This document shows, piece after piece, positions 33,607 to 46,281 of a DNA stretch of 64,000 nt. The notes below the pieces were generated by a model. It was not told the origin of the DNA and made no database searches. It saw only the letters and a list, made by a program, of their open reading frames with translations. The position numbers and the translations under genes are program-made. Position 1 is the stretch's first letter; each line of letters opens with the position of its first letter. The stretch spans positions 682,001-746,000 of the forward strand of contig NZ_PDJF01000001.1 in assembly GCF_002563965.1 (NCBI RefSeq), read 5' to 3'. Source of the DNA: Corynebacterium renale (GTDB lineage: Bacteria > Actinomycetota > Actinomycetes > Mycobacteriales > Mycobacteriaceae).

Positions 33607-35330
33607 TGACAACTATGGCAAGCATCCCTCTCTACGTCGACGATGCCCTCACCGCTATCTACGAGGGTTCAACCGCCGACGCCCAAGAATCAATGACTCT
33701 CGAATTCAAGGAAGACCGCTCTTTTAAAACCGGGGATAAAGGGCGTGCAGGTCTCGTCGAGAAGCTCATTGACGAATCAGTATGCATGGCAAACAGCGAC
33801 GTAGGCAGTGGATACATCATCGTCGGAGTCGCGGATAAAGTAAGTGGCCCCGAGGCATTCACTGGTACCCAGCTGGACCCGATAGATATACGACAACGTA
33901 TATTCAGCCACACGGTTCCCAACATGCGCGTATTTGCTTCAACCGTTGAGCGTTTCGGGTCGAATCTACTAATCATTGAAATTCCGGAAGCCCTAGCCCT
34001 CTATTCCCGGAAGAGCGGCTCAGCGAAACGCCGTATCGATGACGGCCAATTCTCCTGCGCTCCAATGACTGAAGAGGAAAGACGAGCTATCGACCTTGCC
34101 CGCCGGAACACCGATTTTTCAAACACACTGTCACCCATCAATATCAGTGATCTTCGACTCGAAGTCATCGAAGAAACACGCAGAATTCTACGAGTACACC
34201 GGGAAAATAAAGGCGAAGATCTAGCCATTGCGCACACCACTTTCGGGCTGCTTCGCGAATTAGGTGTAGTCACAGAAGAGGGAATACTGAAGAAGGCAGG
34301 AGAAATCCTTCTTGCGGACCCTGCACCAACCGAGGTGACCATCAGGCACTTATGGCGCGAAATCCCCGGCGACGATCCAGTGGCAACAGAAATCTCAGAT
34401 CCTTTAGTGCTCGCCTTACCGCGTTTGAGAAGGCTCATTGCGGAAAACAGCTCTCAAGAGATCGACCGCGTACTTTTTGATAACGGCCAGGAAACCGCAA
34501 TTTCCCGGTTCCCGGGACAAGCCATCGATGAAGTCATTTCTAATGCCGTCATTCACCGTGACTGGCAGGATCCACGACCAGTTGTTATTGAACAATCCCG
34601 CAAAGTCCTCAAAGTAACCTCCCCGGGACCACTGCCACCGGGCGTAAAAGTAAACAAACTGTTGACGATGCCTTCAGTCCCCCGAAATAACCGGCTTATG
34701 GGGGCTATGCGTACGCTGGGCCTGGCTGAAGAAAACTCACGTGGCTTCGACCGCATGTGGGCCGCAATGATTCGTACTGGGCGCGAGGTGCCTGAGGTAA
34801 CTGCCACCTCGTCTTTTGTCTCGGTAATACTTGCAGCGCAGCAGCCAGACATATCCTTCATCAAGGGGCTCAACCGCCTCGCCGAAGAATTTGGCGACCA
34901 CATTATCAATAATGTGAACACCCTCATCGTCCTATGGCATTTGAATACCTCCCCGGTCATTACTCGGGCAACCGCGAAGCTGAAAACACAAACATCAGAC
35001 AATGAAATATCTGAGTTCATGGATGTTGTTCAATCCTGCGGCATCCTTACACAACTCTCCCCCGACGAGTGGGTCCTCAGTGATAAGGCGCGCGAACTTC
35101 TTTCCCCACAGACCAACGACGCTATGTCTGTGGAGGAATGGATTAACGGTCGCCTCAAGGCACGTATACCGCTTACCTCTGCAGATATCGCTTCTTATGC
35201 CGGAATTAGCGCACCTGAAGCCGGCCGAATACTGCAAAACCTGAAGAATGAGGGCAAGATTGTCATCGATCCGACAGGGCCTGCGCGCGGCCGTGGTACC
35301 CGTTGGATTCCCGCCGAAAAGATATCGTGA
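33606..35330 (+). CDS. AlbA_2/Schlafen-type protein with GHKL ATPase-like domain
   Basis: 574 residues. The N-terminal AlbA_2 domain (about 25-150) shows ESMTLEFKED, VCMANSDVGSGYIIVGVAD and LLIIEIPEA. The middle part (about 300-400) has EVISNAVIHRDW, the N-box of the HATPase_c_4 domain, and the C-terminal 150 residues look like winged helices (LTSADIASYAGISAPEAGRI). Such proteins are usually called RecG-like or divergent AAA-4 regulators and often sit in mobile or defence regions. GTG 33606 follows CTGGAG; ATG 33615 is possible. The stop codon lies inside the right direct repeat. Confidence 0.85.
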   Translation: MTTMASIPLYVDDALTAIYEGSTADAQESMTLEFKEDRSFKTGDKGRAGLVEKLIDESVCMANSDVGSGYIIVGVADKVSGPEAFTGTQLDPIDIRQRIFSHTVPNMRVFASTVERFGSNLLIIEIPEALALYSRKSGSAKRRIDDGQFSCAPMTEEERRAIDLARRNTDFSNTLSPINISDLRLEVIEETRRILRVHRENKGEDLAIAHTTFGLLRELGVVTEEGILKKAGEILLADPAPTEVTIRHLWREIPGDDPVATEISDPLVLALPRLRRLIAENSSQEIDRVLFDNGQETAISRFPGQAIDEVISNAVIHRDWQDPRPVVIEQSRKVLKVTSPGPLPPGVKVNKLLTMPSVPRNNRLMGAMRTLGLAEENSRGFDRMWAAMIRTGREVPEVTATSSFVSVILAAQQPDISFIKGLNRLAEEFGDHIINNVNTLIVLWHLNTSPVITRATAKLKTQTSDNEISEFMDVVQSCGILTQLSPDEWVLSDKARELLSPQTNDAMSVEEWINGRLKARIPLTSADIASYAGISAPEAGRILQNLKNEGKIVIDPTGPARGRGTRWIPAEKIS

Positions 35331-35465
35331 AGATATAGAAAGATATCGTATAACAGCCCTGAACTGCACGAATACGGTTTCCCACGGAGATATCTTCGCG
35401 CTATATCTTTCCGATATCTTTTTCGCGAAAGAATTCTGGCAAAAATTAATTACCTGGGGATATAG
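35316..35465 (+). repeat. 150-bp direct repeat, right copy
   Basis: Same length and direction as 33457-33606. The TGA of the AlbA-domain gene is formed by bases within its first 15 positions. Its right end (GGGGATATAG) lies about 24 bases upstream of the methyltransferase start. Confidence 0.9.
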
Positions 35466-35489
35466 ACCGCGTTGCTATGCTCGCGGACT

Positions 35490-36326
35490 ATGAAAGCTTC
35501 GCATTGGGACAAGCAGGCCGCCGGCTGGGCGGGACGCCTCGAAGGGACGCGGGACCTACTCCTCGAAGTAATAGATGAATTCTCAGTTCTGCATCAGGGC
35601 GCGTCGGTCCTAGATATTGGGTGCGGACCCGGCTGGCACCTCAAGAAAATGGCCCCGCGCATCGCCGAGGGCGTAGGGCTGGACATCTCCTCCGGCATGA
35701 TCGCCGAAGCGAACAAAAGCCGCGCCGCACACCTGACGTTCCACGTCCACGACTGGGCCGCACCCCTCCCCCGCGACATCCAGGGGCGAAAGTTTTCCAC
35801 CGTCATCTCCAACCGAAACCCCGGCATGAACACGCCCGCTGACCTGCAGAAAGCAGTAGCGCTTGCGGAAGAATGGTGCATCATTTCCACACCTATCGCC
35901 CGGCGCACCAGCCTGCTCACCGAATGCCTCGCCCGGACCGGGCAGGAGGAACATGGTGGTGGCGGAAGGGCGTCGATAAGCAAGCTCGTGGGGTGGGCAC
36001 TGTCTGAAGGGTTTCTGCCGCAACTGCGGTACGCGCGGCGCGTCAGCTCGCGGTGGCTAGACCGCGACGGCGTCCGCACCGAGGCGCAGCGCTATGCGCG
36101 CAGGTACGGCTCATCGCTTATCGACGTCGCCGACACCATCTTCAACGAGCAGCAAGAAGGCGGCCGGATCCCATTCGAACTGGATATGACGTTCGCCCTG
36201 GCCATCTGGGATGTGCGCGAAACCGCCGCAACCCTGGACCCGGAAATCCAGGTGCAGCGGAAAGGCTACTCCAGCCCGATGAGCGCGCAGCCCTTTTTTA
36301 CAAAAACACCGATTTCTAGCAATTAG
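35490..36326 (+). CDS. class I SAM-dependent methyltransferase
   Basis: 278 residues. Motif I VLDIGCGPGWHLKKM and GVGLDISSGMIAEA form the SAM site (about 45-85). The C-terminal part has no known substrate motif. ATG 35490 is chosen because TATGCT at 35476-35481 gives a -10 box nine bases upstream, i.e. a nearly leaderless mRNA. A copy of GTCGATAAGC lies inside the gene at 35972. Substrate unknown. Confidence 0.8.
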   Translation: MKASHWDKQAAGWAGRLEGTRDLLLEVIDEFSVLHQGASVLDIGCGPGWHLKKMAPRIAEGVGLDISSGMIAEANKSRAAHLTFHVHDWAAPLPRDIQGRKFSTVISNRNPGMNTPADLQKAVALAEEWCIISTPIARRTSLLTECLARTGQEEHGGGGRASISKLVGWALSEGFLPQLRYARRVSSRWLDRDGVRTEAQRYARRYGSSLIDVADTIFNEQQEGGRIPFELDMTFALAIWDVRETAATLDPEIQVQRKGYSSPMSAQPFFTKTPISSN

Positions 36327-36435
36327 CACGCCCCACCGGTGCCCCTTATTTATAAAAATCGCGATTTTTAACAATAAGACCGCCCCGACGCACGCGTTTA
36401 TTTATATTCGCCCCACGCTGAAGACTTGTGGAACA

Positions 36436-36885
36436 ATGGCTGGCATGGATTTATCCGTATTACTAGACGAAACCCGCCGCGCTCCCCTGGTCTCCGACCT
36501 GAGCGCCCTCGTTGACCGCACGATCTCCGAACAATCCGGAATCACCGGCATGGCTATCAAGGGTGCGGCAGCAGCTGCGAAGAAACTCCAGGCAGACATC
36601 GTTCCCGTAGGCGTCAACCGGCTCCTACCCAACCTGTTGGGCAGCCTGCAGCCACACGCCGATGCAGCCGCCGCAGCTGATGCCGAATTCGGCGCTTACC
36701 TGGCCAACAACGTCGAGGCTGTTACCGGGGACCTTCTCAAGGTTGGTGACGACGCCATCGCTAATTCCGATAACGCCGCGGTTCACCGCATCTACAAGAC
36801 CGTACGCGGCAAGGCGTCCTCGCTCATTGAACCCGTCCTGCCGGAGTTGGGTGCGCTCATCGAGCGCCACTACACCGCGAAGTAG
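36436..36885 (+). CDS. DUF6918-like protein
   Basis: 149 residues, helical, no signal or membrane segment. The pattern APLVSDLSALVDRTISEQSG, GMAIKGAAAAAKKLQADIVP and YKTVRGKASSLIEPVLPELG resembles the actinobacterial DUF6918 family. Start is ATG 36436 or 36445. It ends 75 bases from the convergent gyrB. Function unknown. Confidence 0.7.
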   Translation: MAGMDLSVLLDETRRAPLVSDLSALVDRTISEQSGITGMAIKGAAAAAKKLQADIVPVGVNRLLPNLLGSLQPHADAAAAADAEFGAYLANNVEAVTGDLLKVGDDAIANSDNAAVHRIYKTVRGKASSLIEPVLPELGALIERHYTAK

Positions 36886-36895
36886 GCAGTGCGGC

Positions 36896-36917
36896 GGCCG
36901 GGAGGGCGTCGATAAGC
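36896..36917 (+). repeat. 22-bp GTCGAKAAGC-type repeat
   Basis: GGCCGGGAGGG then CGTCGATAAGC, between the DUF6918-like gene and the gyrB terminator. Confidence 0.8.
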
Positions 36918-36918
36918 A

Positions 36919-36950
36919 ATAAAAAATGGGCCACACGAATGTGGCCCATT
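36919..36950 (-). terminator. gyrB terminator
   Basis: AATGGGCCACA pairs with TGTGGCCCATT, followed on the minus strand by TTTTTTATT. It may also serve the convergent plus-strand gene. Confidence 0.88.
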
Positions 36951-36959
36951 CTCGCGTTT

Positions 36960-39398
<2,439 letters not shown>

Positions 39399-40040
39399 TT
39401 ACCCCCAGGTGTCGCGTGGCCCACGGCCTTTGATGTGCAGCGGGCCCTTGCGCCACTTGTGCTGAATGTTCGGCCCGAAGATTTTCAGTTCCGTAATCAC
39501 GTTCGGGCCTACCTTTTTTGCGATCGCCTGCAGGATTTGGCGTTGCATCATGCGCAGGTTCGTGGCCCAGGCGGTGGAGTCGCAGCTGATGAACAGGGTG
39601 GTTTCCTTGATCATGTTCACGTGGGTGTGTTGCGCAATCTTTTCGCCGACGAGTTCTTCCCAGTTGCCCGTGACCCACCCGCCGGCGATTTCCTTATTCC
39701 AGCCCCGCTTGCGGACCTCGCGCGCGAAGAGCGTTCCAAGCGAGTCCATGTCGCGGCGTCGCTGCACGATAAAGCCGTCTTTACCAGTGGGGATGCCGCG
39801 TACTTTCCTCCGCTTTCCGACGGGCCTCCGGTCCATCTCCGCAACGTTCTCCAAGCCGGGCACGCGAACTGAGGGATCATCCTCCACTTTCAGTTTCGCG
39901 GGTTTCCGCAGGTTGGGAACGTAACCGCCACGTTTCTTTGCTGCGGCACGCATCGCTTCGAAAGCAGCATCCAAAGCGTCCGGCGTTTCCGGAGCATCTG
40001 ATACCGGTTGCTCCGGTACCGGTTCATTCGACGTGGTCAA
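39399..40040 (-). CDS. DUF721 (DciA-like) protein
   Basis: 213 residues. The C-terminal DUF721 domain (about 105-205) has [20 protein letters not shown] and [18 protein letters not shown]. The gene lies between recF and gyrB as in other actinobacteria (Rv0004 position). DciA-type proteins load the replicative helicase. TTG 40040 is the inferred start: GGAGGG lies nine bases upstream and the frame overlaps recF by 17 bases. Confidence 0.88.
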   Translation of the reverse strand: MTTSNEPVPEQPVSDAPETPDALDAAFEAMRAAAKKRGGYVPNLRKPAKLKVEDDPSVRVPGLENVAEMDRRPVGKRRKVRGIPTGKDGFIVQRRRDMDSLGTLFAREVRKRGWNKEIAGGWVTGNWEELVGEKIAQHTHVNMIKETTLFISCDSTAWATNLRMMQRQILQAIAKKVGPNVITELKIFGPNIQHKWRKGPLHIKGRGPRDTWG

Positions 40041-41202
40041 GGAGTGACACCCTCCCTTCTTCGCGGTCTTCTACTGTCACGAGGTGCCTGGCCACCACGT
40101 GGTCTTCGAGGTTGCCGGGGAGGTCTTCGTCGACAGCCGCTGTGATGAGCACTTGCTCCACGTCGGACGCTATGCCCACCAGCTTTTCGCGGCGTTGGGC
40201 GTCGAGTTCGGCGAAGACGTCGTCGAGGATGAGGATGGGGTCCGAGCCGCCGGCACGCAGTAGTTGGAATTCGCCGAGTCGCAGCGCGATCGCCATGCTC
40301 CACGTTTCCCCGTGGGAGGCGAAGCCTTTGGCCAGCTGGTCGCCGAGGTAAACCTCTAGGTCATCGCGGTGTGGGCCCACGGTGGACATGCCGCGTTCAA
40401 TATCGCGGGTACGCGCGGCACCAAGCTCAGCCAGCAGCAATGCCTCCAAGACTTCGACCGTGGGTTCCTCCCCTGCTGGGATCGTGATCGACGGCGTGTA
40501 GCGCAGGCGCGCGGGCCGCGACTCGGGCGCCACGGTCGAATAGGCCTCAAAAACGTGCGGTTCCAGGGCGCGCACTAGGTCTAAGCGTGCTTTGAGAACC
40601 TGCGCGCCGTGGCTGGCCAGGTTCGCATCCCACACGTCAAGGGTTGCCAGTGCGGAGGCGCCGTCGTCGTCTGTGTACCCGCGGCGTAGGCTCCCACCTG
40701 CGGATTTGAGCAGGGCGTTGCGTTGGCGCAGGACTTTGTCGTAGTCGGCTTTGGCGCCGGCCAACCGCGGGGTCAACGTCGCGATAATCGAATCCAGGTA
40801 CTTGCGGCGCACCGCCGGTTCACCGCGCACAAGTTCCAAATCTTCGGGGGCGAAGAGGACGGTGCGCACCACGCCGAGCACTTCGCGGGTACTTTTCAGG
40901 CGAGTCCGGTTGATCTGTGCCTGATTCGCCCCGTGCGGTTTGAGCAGGAGGTGTGCGGTGAGGGCGCGGCCGTCGTTAAGCACTGTGCAGGAGATCCGCG
41001 CATTCGGTGCCCCGCTGCGGATGAGTGCGGCGTCCGAGTTCACGCGGTGTGAACCGAGGTGTGCGGCGTAGCCGATTGCTTCGACGATGTTCGTTTTGCC
41101 GAAGCCGTTGCGCCCCACGAAGATGGTCACCCCGGGTTCGAGGGTGACTTTCAGTTCCGGCCACGAGCGGAAATCGCGTAGGGACAGTTCCGCGATATGC
41201 AC
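40024..41202 (-). CDS. recF: DNA repair and recombination protein RecF
   Basis: 392 residues. SMC-like ATPase: Walker [12 protein letters not shown], signature region [10 protein letters not shown], Walker [13 protein letters not shown]. Starts GTG 41202 with AAGGGGG upstream. It helps load RecA at gaps on damaged DNA. The order dnaA-dnaN-recF is preserved. Confidence 0.95.
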   Translation of the reverse strand: MHIAELSLRDFRSWPELKVTLEPGVTIFVGRNGFGKTNIVEAIGYAAHLGSHRVNSDAALIRSGAPNARISCTVLNDGRALTAHLLLKPHGANQAQINRTRLKSTREVLGVVRTVLFAPEDLELVRGEPAVRRKYLDSIIATLTPRLAGAKADYDKVLRQRNALLKSAGGSLRRGYTDDDGASALATLDVWDANLASHGAQVLKARLDLVRALEPHVFEAYSTVAPESRPARLRYTPSITIPAGEEPTVEVLEALLLAELGAARTRDIERGMSTVGPHRDDLEVYLGDQLAKGFASHGETWSMAIALRLGEFQLLRAGGSDPILILDDVFAELDAQRREKLVGIASDVEQVLITAAVDEDLPGNLEDHVVARHLVTVEDREEGRVSLLDHVE

Positions 41203-41226
41203 AGGTCATGCCCCCTTTTCTGCTTT

Positions 41227-41248
41227 GCTTATCGACGTCCTCCTGCCC
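41227..41248 (-). repeat. 22-bp GTCGAKAAGC-type repeat
   Basis: On the minus strand GGGCAGGAGGA then CGTCGATAAGC, between dnaN and recF. Confidence 0.7.
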
Positions 41249-41262
41249 ACAACACCTGCGGT

Positions 41263-42450
41263 TTAACCCGGCAGGCGTACCGGCATGAGCAGGTAGGTGA
41301 AATTCGTGGCCGGCGTTGGGTACATACCGTCTTCGCCCAGCTCAGGCATGTTTTCCGGCTGCGGGATCATGATCGCGGGGCGTGCTGGTTCGGTGAAGCC
41401 GAAGACCACGCGGCCCGTGTCGATGACCGCCAGGCCATCGCGCAGGTAGGACGGGTTGAACGCGATGAGCAGATCGTCGCGGCCCGCGAATGCACACGGC
41501 ACGACTTCCTCGGCGTGGCCGGCGTCGGTGCCGCCTGCGGACAGGATGACCTGGCCTTCGGAGAACTGCATGCGGATCTGGGCATTGCGGTCGGCGACCA
41601 AAGCCACGCGGCGGATCGCCTCCGAGAGCGGGCCGATTTCGATGCTGGCCATCGAAGAGTGTGCCTTCGGCAGCAGTGGCGAGATGTTCGGGAACTCCGC
41701 GTCGAGCATGCGGGTGGTGGTCTCCCGGTTGCCGGCGTGGACGCCGAAGAGGCCGTCGGCACCGATCTGGTCGCCACTGCCCACGGCGATGTCGATGGGT
41801 TCGCCGTTGTTGGTGTCCAGCGTGCGGGCGTTATCCTGCAACGTTTTCGCAGGAATGAGCAGTTCAGCTGTGATGTCCGGCTGCTTCGGCTGCCATTCCA
41901 CGCGGCGCTGCGCCAGACGGAAGCGGTCCGTTGCGGCCAGGGTCAGGGTGGAACCTTCGACTTGGACGTGGACGCCGGTGAGCATCGGCAGGGTTTCATC
42001 CTTGCCGGCGGCTGCTGCGACCTGGCCGACGATCTGGGAGAAAAGCGCTGGGTCAATCTGGCCGGTGGTCTCCGGCAGCTGCGGAATCTTTGGGTATTCC
42101 TCGAGTGGAATCAGCGGCAGTTCATAGCGGCCGGATCCGCAGGTCACGATGGCTTGGGATCCGTCCACGGAGACGTCGATAGGCTTGTTGGGCTGCAGGC
42201 CAATGATGTCGGAGAGCAACTTACCTGCCACGGCGATACGCCCTGGAACCATGACTTCGGCGCTGATGCGAGCACGGGTGGAGACTTCGTAGTCGAAGCC
42301 TGCGATCTCGAGGCCCTCGTCCGTCGCCGAGATAACCATTGCACGCAGGACCGGCTGCGCAGCCTTCGTCGGAAGGTTACGTGCTACCCAGCTGACTGCA
42401 TCGCCGAAATCATCCTTGGCGACCCGAAACGAAACCCCTTGTGCATCCAT
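41263..42450 (-). CDS. dnaN: DNA polymerase III beta clamp
   Basis: 395 residues with the three repeated clamp domains. Starts MDAQGVSFRVAKDDF and ends FTYLLMPVRLPG, the conserved C-terminus of the clamp. It tethers polymerase to DNA. ATG 42450 is the only start ahead of domain I. The upstream gap contains DnaA boxes. Confidence 0.97.
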   Translation of the reverse strand: MDAQGVSFRVAKDDFGDAVSWVARNLPTKAAQPVLRAMVISATDEGLEIAGFDYEVSTRARISAEVMVPGRIAVAGKLLSDIIGLQPNKPIDVSVDGSQAIVTCGSGRYELPLIPLEEYPKIPQLPETTGQIDPALFSQIVGQVAAAAGKDETLPMLTGVHVQVEGSTLTLAATDRFRLAQRRVEWQPKQPDITAELLIPAKTLQDNARTLDTNNGEPIDIAVGSGDQIGADGLFGVHAGNRETTTRMLDAEFPNISPLLPKAHSSMASIEIGPLSEAIRRVALVADRNAQIRMQFSEGQVILSAGGTDAGHAEEVVPCAFAGRDDLLIAFNPSYLRDGLAVIDTGRVVFGFTEPARPAIMIPQPENMPELGEDGMYPTPATNFTYLLMPVRLPG

Positions 42451-42623
42451 GTTCGCTATCTCTTGCTCCTGCTCTTTTGCTACGCGGCGACCGGAAACGT
42501 GAAATTACACGTTTCGGCCACGGACCAAACTGCTTACCAAGATACGGCAAATGTTCGCGGTATGGGAATTGTAATTTCAGGTTCCCGAAACAGGTGGCTG
42601 AATTACAAGTTTGTAATTCAATT

Positions 42624-42645
42624 GCTTTTCGACGCCCATCCGGTC
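42624..42645 (-). repeat. 22-bp GTCGAKAAGC-type repeat (AAAAGC variant)
   Basis: Minus strand GACCGGATGGG then CGTCGAAAAGC, within the dnaA-dnaN spacer. Confidence 0.7.
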
Positions 42646-43137
42646 GCCCGCGATTTTCTTGGAATTACACGTTTTCCCCACCCCCTCTTTCTTCTCTATA
42701 GAAACCAGTAATTTCTTTAGTAACAGCAATAGGGCCTGTCGAAACTGTGGAGAAGGGCCTCCCGGTGCTGGTCGGCGCGAAAATTTGGGGTGTGATTTTC
42801 GGTGTGGATGGCCTGTGGATAACTCCGCGCTTCTGTGGAGAAATTTTGGGATTCCGATCCTTCCACAGTTTCTCCACTTTTGTCATTCGGGTTCTGCACA
42901 CGTTTTCCTGGGTTATGCACACCTCCGCGACCTGCGGTTTTATTGCTTCGCGACGCCACCGATCCCCCACTTTTCCCTTGGTCTAGAGCATTGCGTGCGC
43001 CGGTTGTGGCTGCGGTTTCGTGGCGAACATCTCTAAATTACAAACATGGAATTACACAACTGTGGATAGCGCTGTGGAGAGTGGGATTCAAGGGGTTCGT
43101 GGGGCTTATGGTTGTAGATGGTGCTGGTGAGGCGCAT

Positions 43138-43174
43138 AAAAAAGGGGCGCGCTGAGCACACAGCGCGACCCTTC
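43138..43174 (-). terminator. dnaA terminator
   Basis: On the minus strand GAAGGGTCGCGCTG pairs with CAGCGCGCCCCTT, followed by TTTTT. It starts 27 bases after the dnaA stop. Confidence 0.88.
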
Positions 43175-43175
43175 G

Positions 43176-43197
43176 GGCCGGGAGGACGTCGATAAGC
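43176..43197 (+). repeat. 22-bp GTCGAKAAGC-type repeat
   Basis: GGCCGGGAGGA then CGTCGATAAGC, between the dnaA stop codon (43201) and the dnaA terminator. Confidence 0.8.
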
Positions 43198-43200
43198 GGG

Positions 43201-44814
43201 CTAGTTACCCGTCTTAATCTTCTGGGTGAGCTCGCGGATCTCGTCGTAGGTGTCCTGCTTCTTCGTCATCTCCTCATTGATCTTGCGCACCGCATAAATG
43301 ACAGTCGAATGGTCGCGGCCGCCGAAAGCCTCCCCGATCTTGGGCAAAGAAAGATCCGTCATCTCGCGGCACAGGTACATGGCGAGCTGGCGGGCGTGCG
43401 CCAGCGGGCGCGTCTTACCCGTGCCCTGAATCTGCTCCACGGTGAAGTCAAAGTACTCACTAGCAGCAGAAATGATCAGTTCTGGCGTGATGTCCATCTG
43501 CTCGGCGGTCGGCAGAATATCGCGCAGCGCAATCTCTGCCATCTCCATATTGATGGGCTCATTGACCAGCGAAGAATACGCTGACACGCGGATCAGCGCC
43601 CCCTCGAGCTCACGGATGGAAGACTCGAAACTTGAGGCAATAAGCTCCAGGACGTCATGCTCAACGCGGGTGCCGTCGGCCTCAGCCTTCTTCAACAAAA
43701 TCGCGATGCGGGTTTCTAGGTCCGGCGGCTGAATATCCGTAATCAAACCAGCCTGGAACCGCGTACGCAGGCGATCCTCCAAGGTGGTCAATTCCTTCGG
43801 CGGGCGGTCAGAGGACAAAATGATCTGCTTATTCGCCTGATGCAACGCGTTGAAAGTGTGGAAGAACTCCTCCTGCGTACCCTCTTTACCCTGCAGGAAC
43901 TGGATATCGTCGACCATGAGGATGTCCAGGTTGCGGTAGCGTCGCTTGAAGGACTCCTGGCGGTCATCACGAACCGAATTGATGTAGTCGTTCGTGAACT
44001 CCTCCGACGACACATATTTAATACGTAACCCCGGCTGCAGCACCTGCGCATAATTACCGGCCGCGTGCAGCAGGTGCGTCTTGCCCAAACCAGAACCGCC
44101 GGAAATGAACAGCGGGTTGTAGGCCCGTGCCGGGTTCTCCGCCACCGCGATCGCAGCGCCGCTAGCGAAACGATTTGAGGAACCCACGACGAACGAATCG
44201 AAGGTGTACTTCGGGTTCAGCGACGTTTCCCGATCCGGGTTATGCGCCGGTTGCTCGCGGGGAAAACGCTTGGCCATGGCGTCAGCAGCCGTGTGAAGCG
44301 GCGGGGCCACCGGCTCGCCCGCCGGACCTTCGTCGCCCACACTGTGGTTCTGGTTCCACGGTTCAGCCGGCGACTCCGCCGGCGGCTCGGGCGTGACTGC
44401 CGGAGCGACCGGTGCTGCGGGCGTTTCCGCAGGCTGGGGCTTCTCGACGGGCGCCGCTGCCGGTGCGGGCGCCGGGGCTGCTGGCGCGGGCGCCGCTGGT
44501 TCGTGCTGCTCCGGCTGATTATTAAAATCCGGGTCCACCGTGACCTCGACGTGGCATGGGACGCCCATGCGCTCACCGAGGACGTGCGCGATGTACTGGC
44601 CCAATTCCTCAGAAATGACCTGGGCGGCCATCTCGTGCGGCGTAGTAATAAGCGCGAAGCCAGGGACCAGCTCGACTGGTTTGGCCAAACTTAGGAATGC
44701 GCGTTGCCGCGCGGTGAAGGCGGGAATGGTGGGGTCAGACGACTCTGAATGATGCGTGAGTTCAGAGACCACCTCGTTCCATTGTTGGGCGAGGGGTAGT
44801 TCGGCAGGTGCCAC
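43201..44814 (-). CDS. dnaA: chromosomal replication initiator DnaA
   Basis: 537 residues. Domain I (about 1-95) is followed by a Pro/Ala-rich linker, the AAA+ domain with Walker [14 protein letters not shown] and Walker [11 protein letters not shown], and the DNA-binding domain IV with [18 protein letters not shown] 44814 is the best start ([15 protein letters not shown]); AAAGGA lies 12 bases upstream. It opens the origin by binding the DnaA boxes found on both sides of its gene. Confidence 0.97.
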   Translation of the reverse strand: MAPAELPLAQQWNEVVSELTHHSESSDPTIPAFTARQRAFLSLAKPVELVPGFALITTPHEMAAQVISEELGQYIAHVLGERMGVPCHVEVTVDPDFNNQPEQHEPAAPAPAAPAPAPAAAPVEKPQPAETPAAPVAPAVTPEPPAESPAEPWNQNHSVGDEGPAGEPVAPPLHTAADAMAKRFPREQPAHNPDRETSLNPKYTFDSFVVGSSNRFASGAAIAVAENPARAYNPLFISGGSGLGKTHLLHAAGNYAQVLQPGLRIKYVSSEEFTNDYINSVRDDRQESFKRRYRNLDILMVDDIQFLQGKEGTQEEFFHTFNALHQANKQIILSSDRPPKELTTLEDRLRTRFQAGLITDIQPPDLETRIAILLKKAEADGTRVEHDVLELIASSFESSIRELEGALIRVSAYSSLVNEPINMEMAEIALRDILPTAEQMDITPELIISAASEYFDFTVEQIQGTGKTRPLAHARQLAMYLCREMTDLSLPKIGEAFGGRDHSTVIYAVRKINEEMTKKQDTYDEIRELTQKIKTGN

Positions 44815-44982
44815 GACGTCTGCCCATCCTTTCTCTGTCTAACTCCTTCGCGAGGAGAATTTTCCCGGTTCGGTATAGCTATCAACGGGAATGCCTGGAG
44901 GTGCACAACTTCAGGTCCTTCCACCTTCCCATGCACAAGGGGAAAGTCCTGTTACCTGGCTTTCCACAGAGTTGTGCACAAC

Positions 44983-45139
44983 TGTGGATAACTTTAGGCG
45001 AGAGAGTTATCCACAAACAACCCGCATGCCTGTGGATAACTTTCCGTGGCCCCTAAAACTGCTCTTACCAGCATAATTATAAAACCGGTGCATTTTTAGG
45101 TGCCAAGTTATCCACAGTTATCCACATCTGTGTTGATAA
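44983..45139. other. oriC core: DnaA-box array upstream of dnaA
   Basis: Five perfect TTATCCACA boxes: 44983-44991 (-), 45007-45015 (+), 45031-45039 (-), 45108-45116 (+), 45118-45126 (+), and a one-mismatch box at 45131-45139. An AT-rich stretch (ATAATTATAAAA) lies at 45073-45084 and could be the unwinding element. Leftward dnaA and rightward rpmH fit a bidirectional origin here. Confidence 0.85.
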
Positions 45140-45709
45140 CATGTGTGTGAAATTTTGACGCTAACGCCCCATTTTTGTCATTTCACCTCGCATTTGTCCA
45201 TGTTGGTAACTTTTATGTGAAGTAGTGGGGCCGGATGGGCGTCGAGAAGCGAAAAGGTCTACATGAAGCTGTGACTTCCATGTGAGCCGGAGTGGCCTGC
45301 GCGTACGCCAGTCTCGAGGTGAAAAATGGCCGTCAGCTGGAGAAAAACACACATTTGTTATTTCGGGGGTACGTGGGGGTGGCGTGCGAAAAGGGAGGGT
45401 GTGTCGATTTGTAAGGGCCTACGACGATGGCGTATTCTGGTTGCCGTTCGTCACATCCATGTCTTCAGGCGCTTAACCAAGCTCCGGAGCGTGCATGTGC
45501 TTTAGCGAGCAGGCGCGCCGATCGTCAAGCAACGCCTTTCCCGCCCTGGGAGCGCTGCGGAGATGGTGCATCGCTACTTCGCACACCACGTGTGTGGAAA
45601 CCTGCATCGCGCTGTTGAAAGTTAGTGGCTCGCAGCGCTCACACCGGGGCGGCGGCAGGCTATGCCGTGGTGAGGGCTTAGTGCCGAATAAAAGTAAAAG
45701 GAGAACACC
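45140..45709. other. dnaA-rpmH spacer, right part, no gene seen
   Basis: About 570 bases between the last DnaA box and rpmH. Open frames here lack ribosome binding sites and family resemblance. The 22-bp repeat lies at 45229-45250. The rpmH promoter should be in the right part; no -10 box could be assigned with confidence. Confidence 0.55.
45229..45250 (+). repeat. 22-bp GTCGAKAAGC-type repeat
   Basis: GGCCGGATGGG then CGTCGAGAAGC. Unlike several other copies it is not next to a stop codon or hairpin; it lies about 100 bases from the oriC boxes. Confidence 0.8.
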
Positions 45710-45847
45710 GTGTCGAAGCGGACCTTCCAGCCTAATAACCGCCGCCGCGCGCACAAGCACGGCTTCCGTCTGCGCATGCGCACCCGCGCCGGCCGCGCAA
45801 TTGTTGCTGCTCGTCGTCGTAAGGGTCGCGCAAAGCTGACCGCGTAG
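45710..45847 (+). CDS. rpmH: ribosomal protein bL34
   Basis: 45 residues, basic: [20 protein letters not shown] and a C-terminal [14 protein letters not shown] 45710 follows AAAAGGAG. Part of the large ribosomal subunit. The stop is 8 bases before rnpA. Confidence 0.98.
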   Translation: MSKRTFQPNNRRRAHKHGFRLRMRTRAGRAIVAARRRKGRAKLTA

Positions 45848-45855
45848 GAGGTAGC

Positions 45856-46281
45856 ATGCTGCCTTCACACCTGAAAATGACGTCGCCGGCGCAGTTCAAG
45901 CGCACGATGCGACGCGGGTCGAAGGCAGGCAGCCGCACCGTAGTTGTTCACTACTGGTGTCCCTTCCTCGGAGGAGTCCAGCAGCGTGACGCGCTGACTA
46001 CTTCAGTAGACCAGGTCGCATTAAGCGCAGCGCCGCGCTGCGGCCTGGTTGTTTCGAAAGCCGTCGGGAATGCAGTGGTTCGCCACCGCGTGTCCCGGCG
46101 GCTTCGTCACGTCCTAGCCAGCCTCATAGCCGACGGCACGATCCCGGACCAGGCGCACGTCGTCGTCCGGGCGCTCCCAGCCGCGGCGGAGGCTACCTCC
46201 CACAAGCTGCTTCGCGACGTCACCAGCGCCCTGGGCCACGCCACTGACAAAGCGTCACGCTCTTTAAAGCATGTGCGCTGA
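45856..46281 (+). CDS. rnpA: ribonuclease P protein component
   Basis: 141 residues. The RNR motif is seen in degenerate form as [14 protein letters not shown], the RNA-binding helix. ATG 45856 is preceded by AGGAGG that overlaps the rpmH stop. It assists the RNase P RNA in trimming tRNA 5' ends. The 3' end overlaps yidD by 11 bases. Confidence 0.94.
   Translation: MLPSHLKMTSPAQFKRTMRRGSKAGSRTVVVHYWCPFLGGVQQRDALTTSVDQVALSAAPRCGLVVSKAVGNAVVRHRVSRRLRHVLASLIADGTIPDQAHVVVRALPAAAEATSHKLLRDVTSALGHATDKASRSLKHVR

Larger units (their letters stand above)
42451..43200. other. dnaA-dnaN spacer, part of the origin region
   Basis: 750 bases without a gene. It contains a perfect DnaA box (42814-42822, minus), near-consensus boxes at 42803 and 43061, and seven AATTACA motifs, with AATTACAAGTTTGTAATT at 42601-42619 forming an overlapping inverted pair. 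Other copies are at 42503, 42569, 42663, 43035 and 43049. A copy of the 22-bp repeat is at 42624-42645. The dnaN promoter and part of the origin are expected here. Confidence 0.75.

Noticed and set aside
42659..43155. Several frames inside the dnaA-dnaN spacer
   Set aside because: They run through DnaA boxes and low-complexity AT-rich DNA, lack start signals and do not resemble proteins.
45495..45839. Frame across the rpmH upstream region
   Set aside because: It overlaps rpmH in another frame, has no family resemblance and no ribosome binding site.
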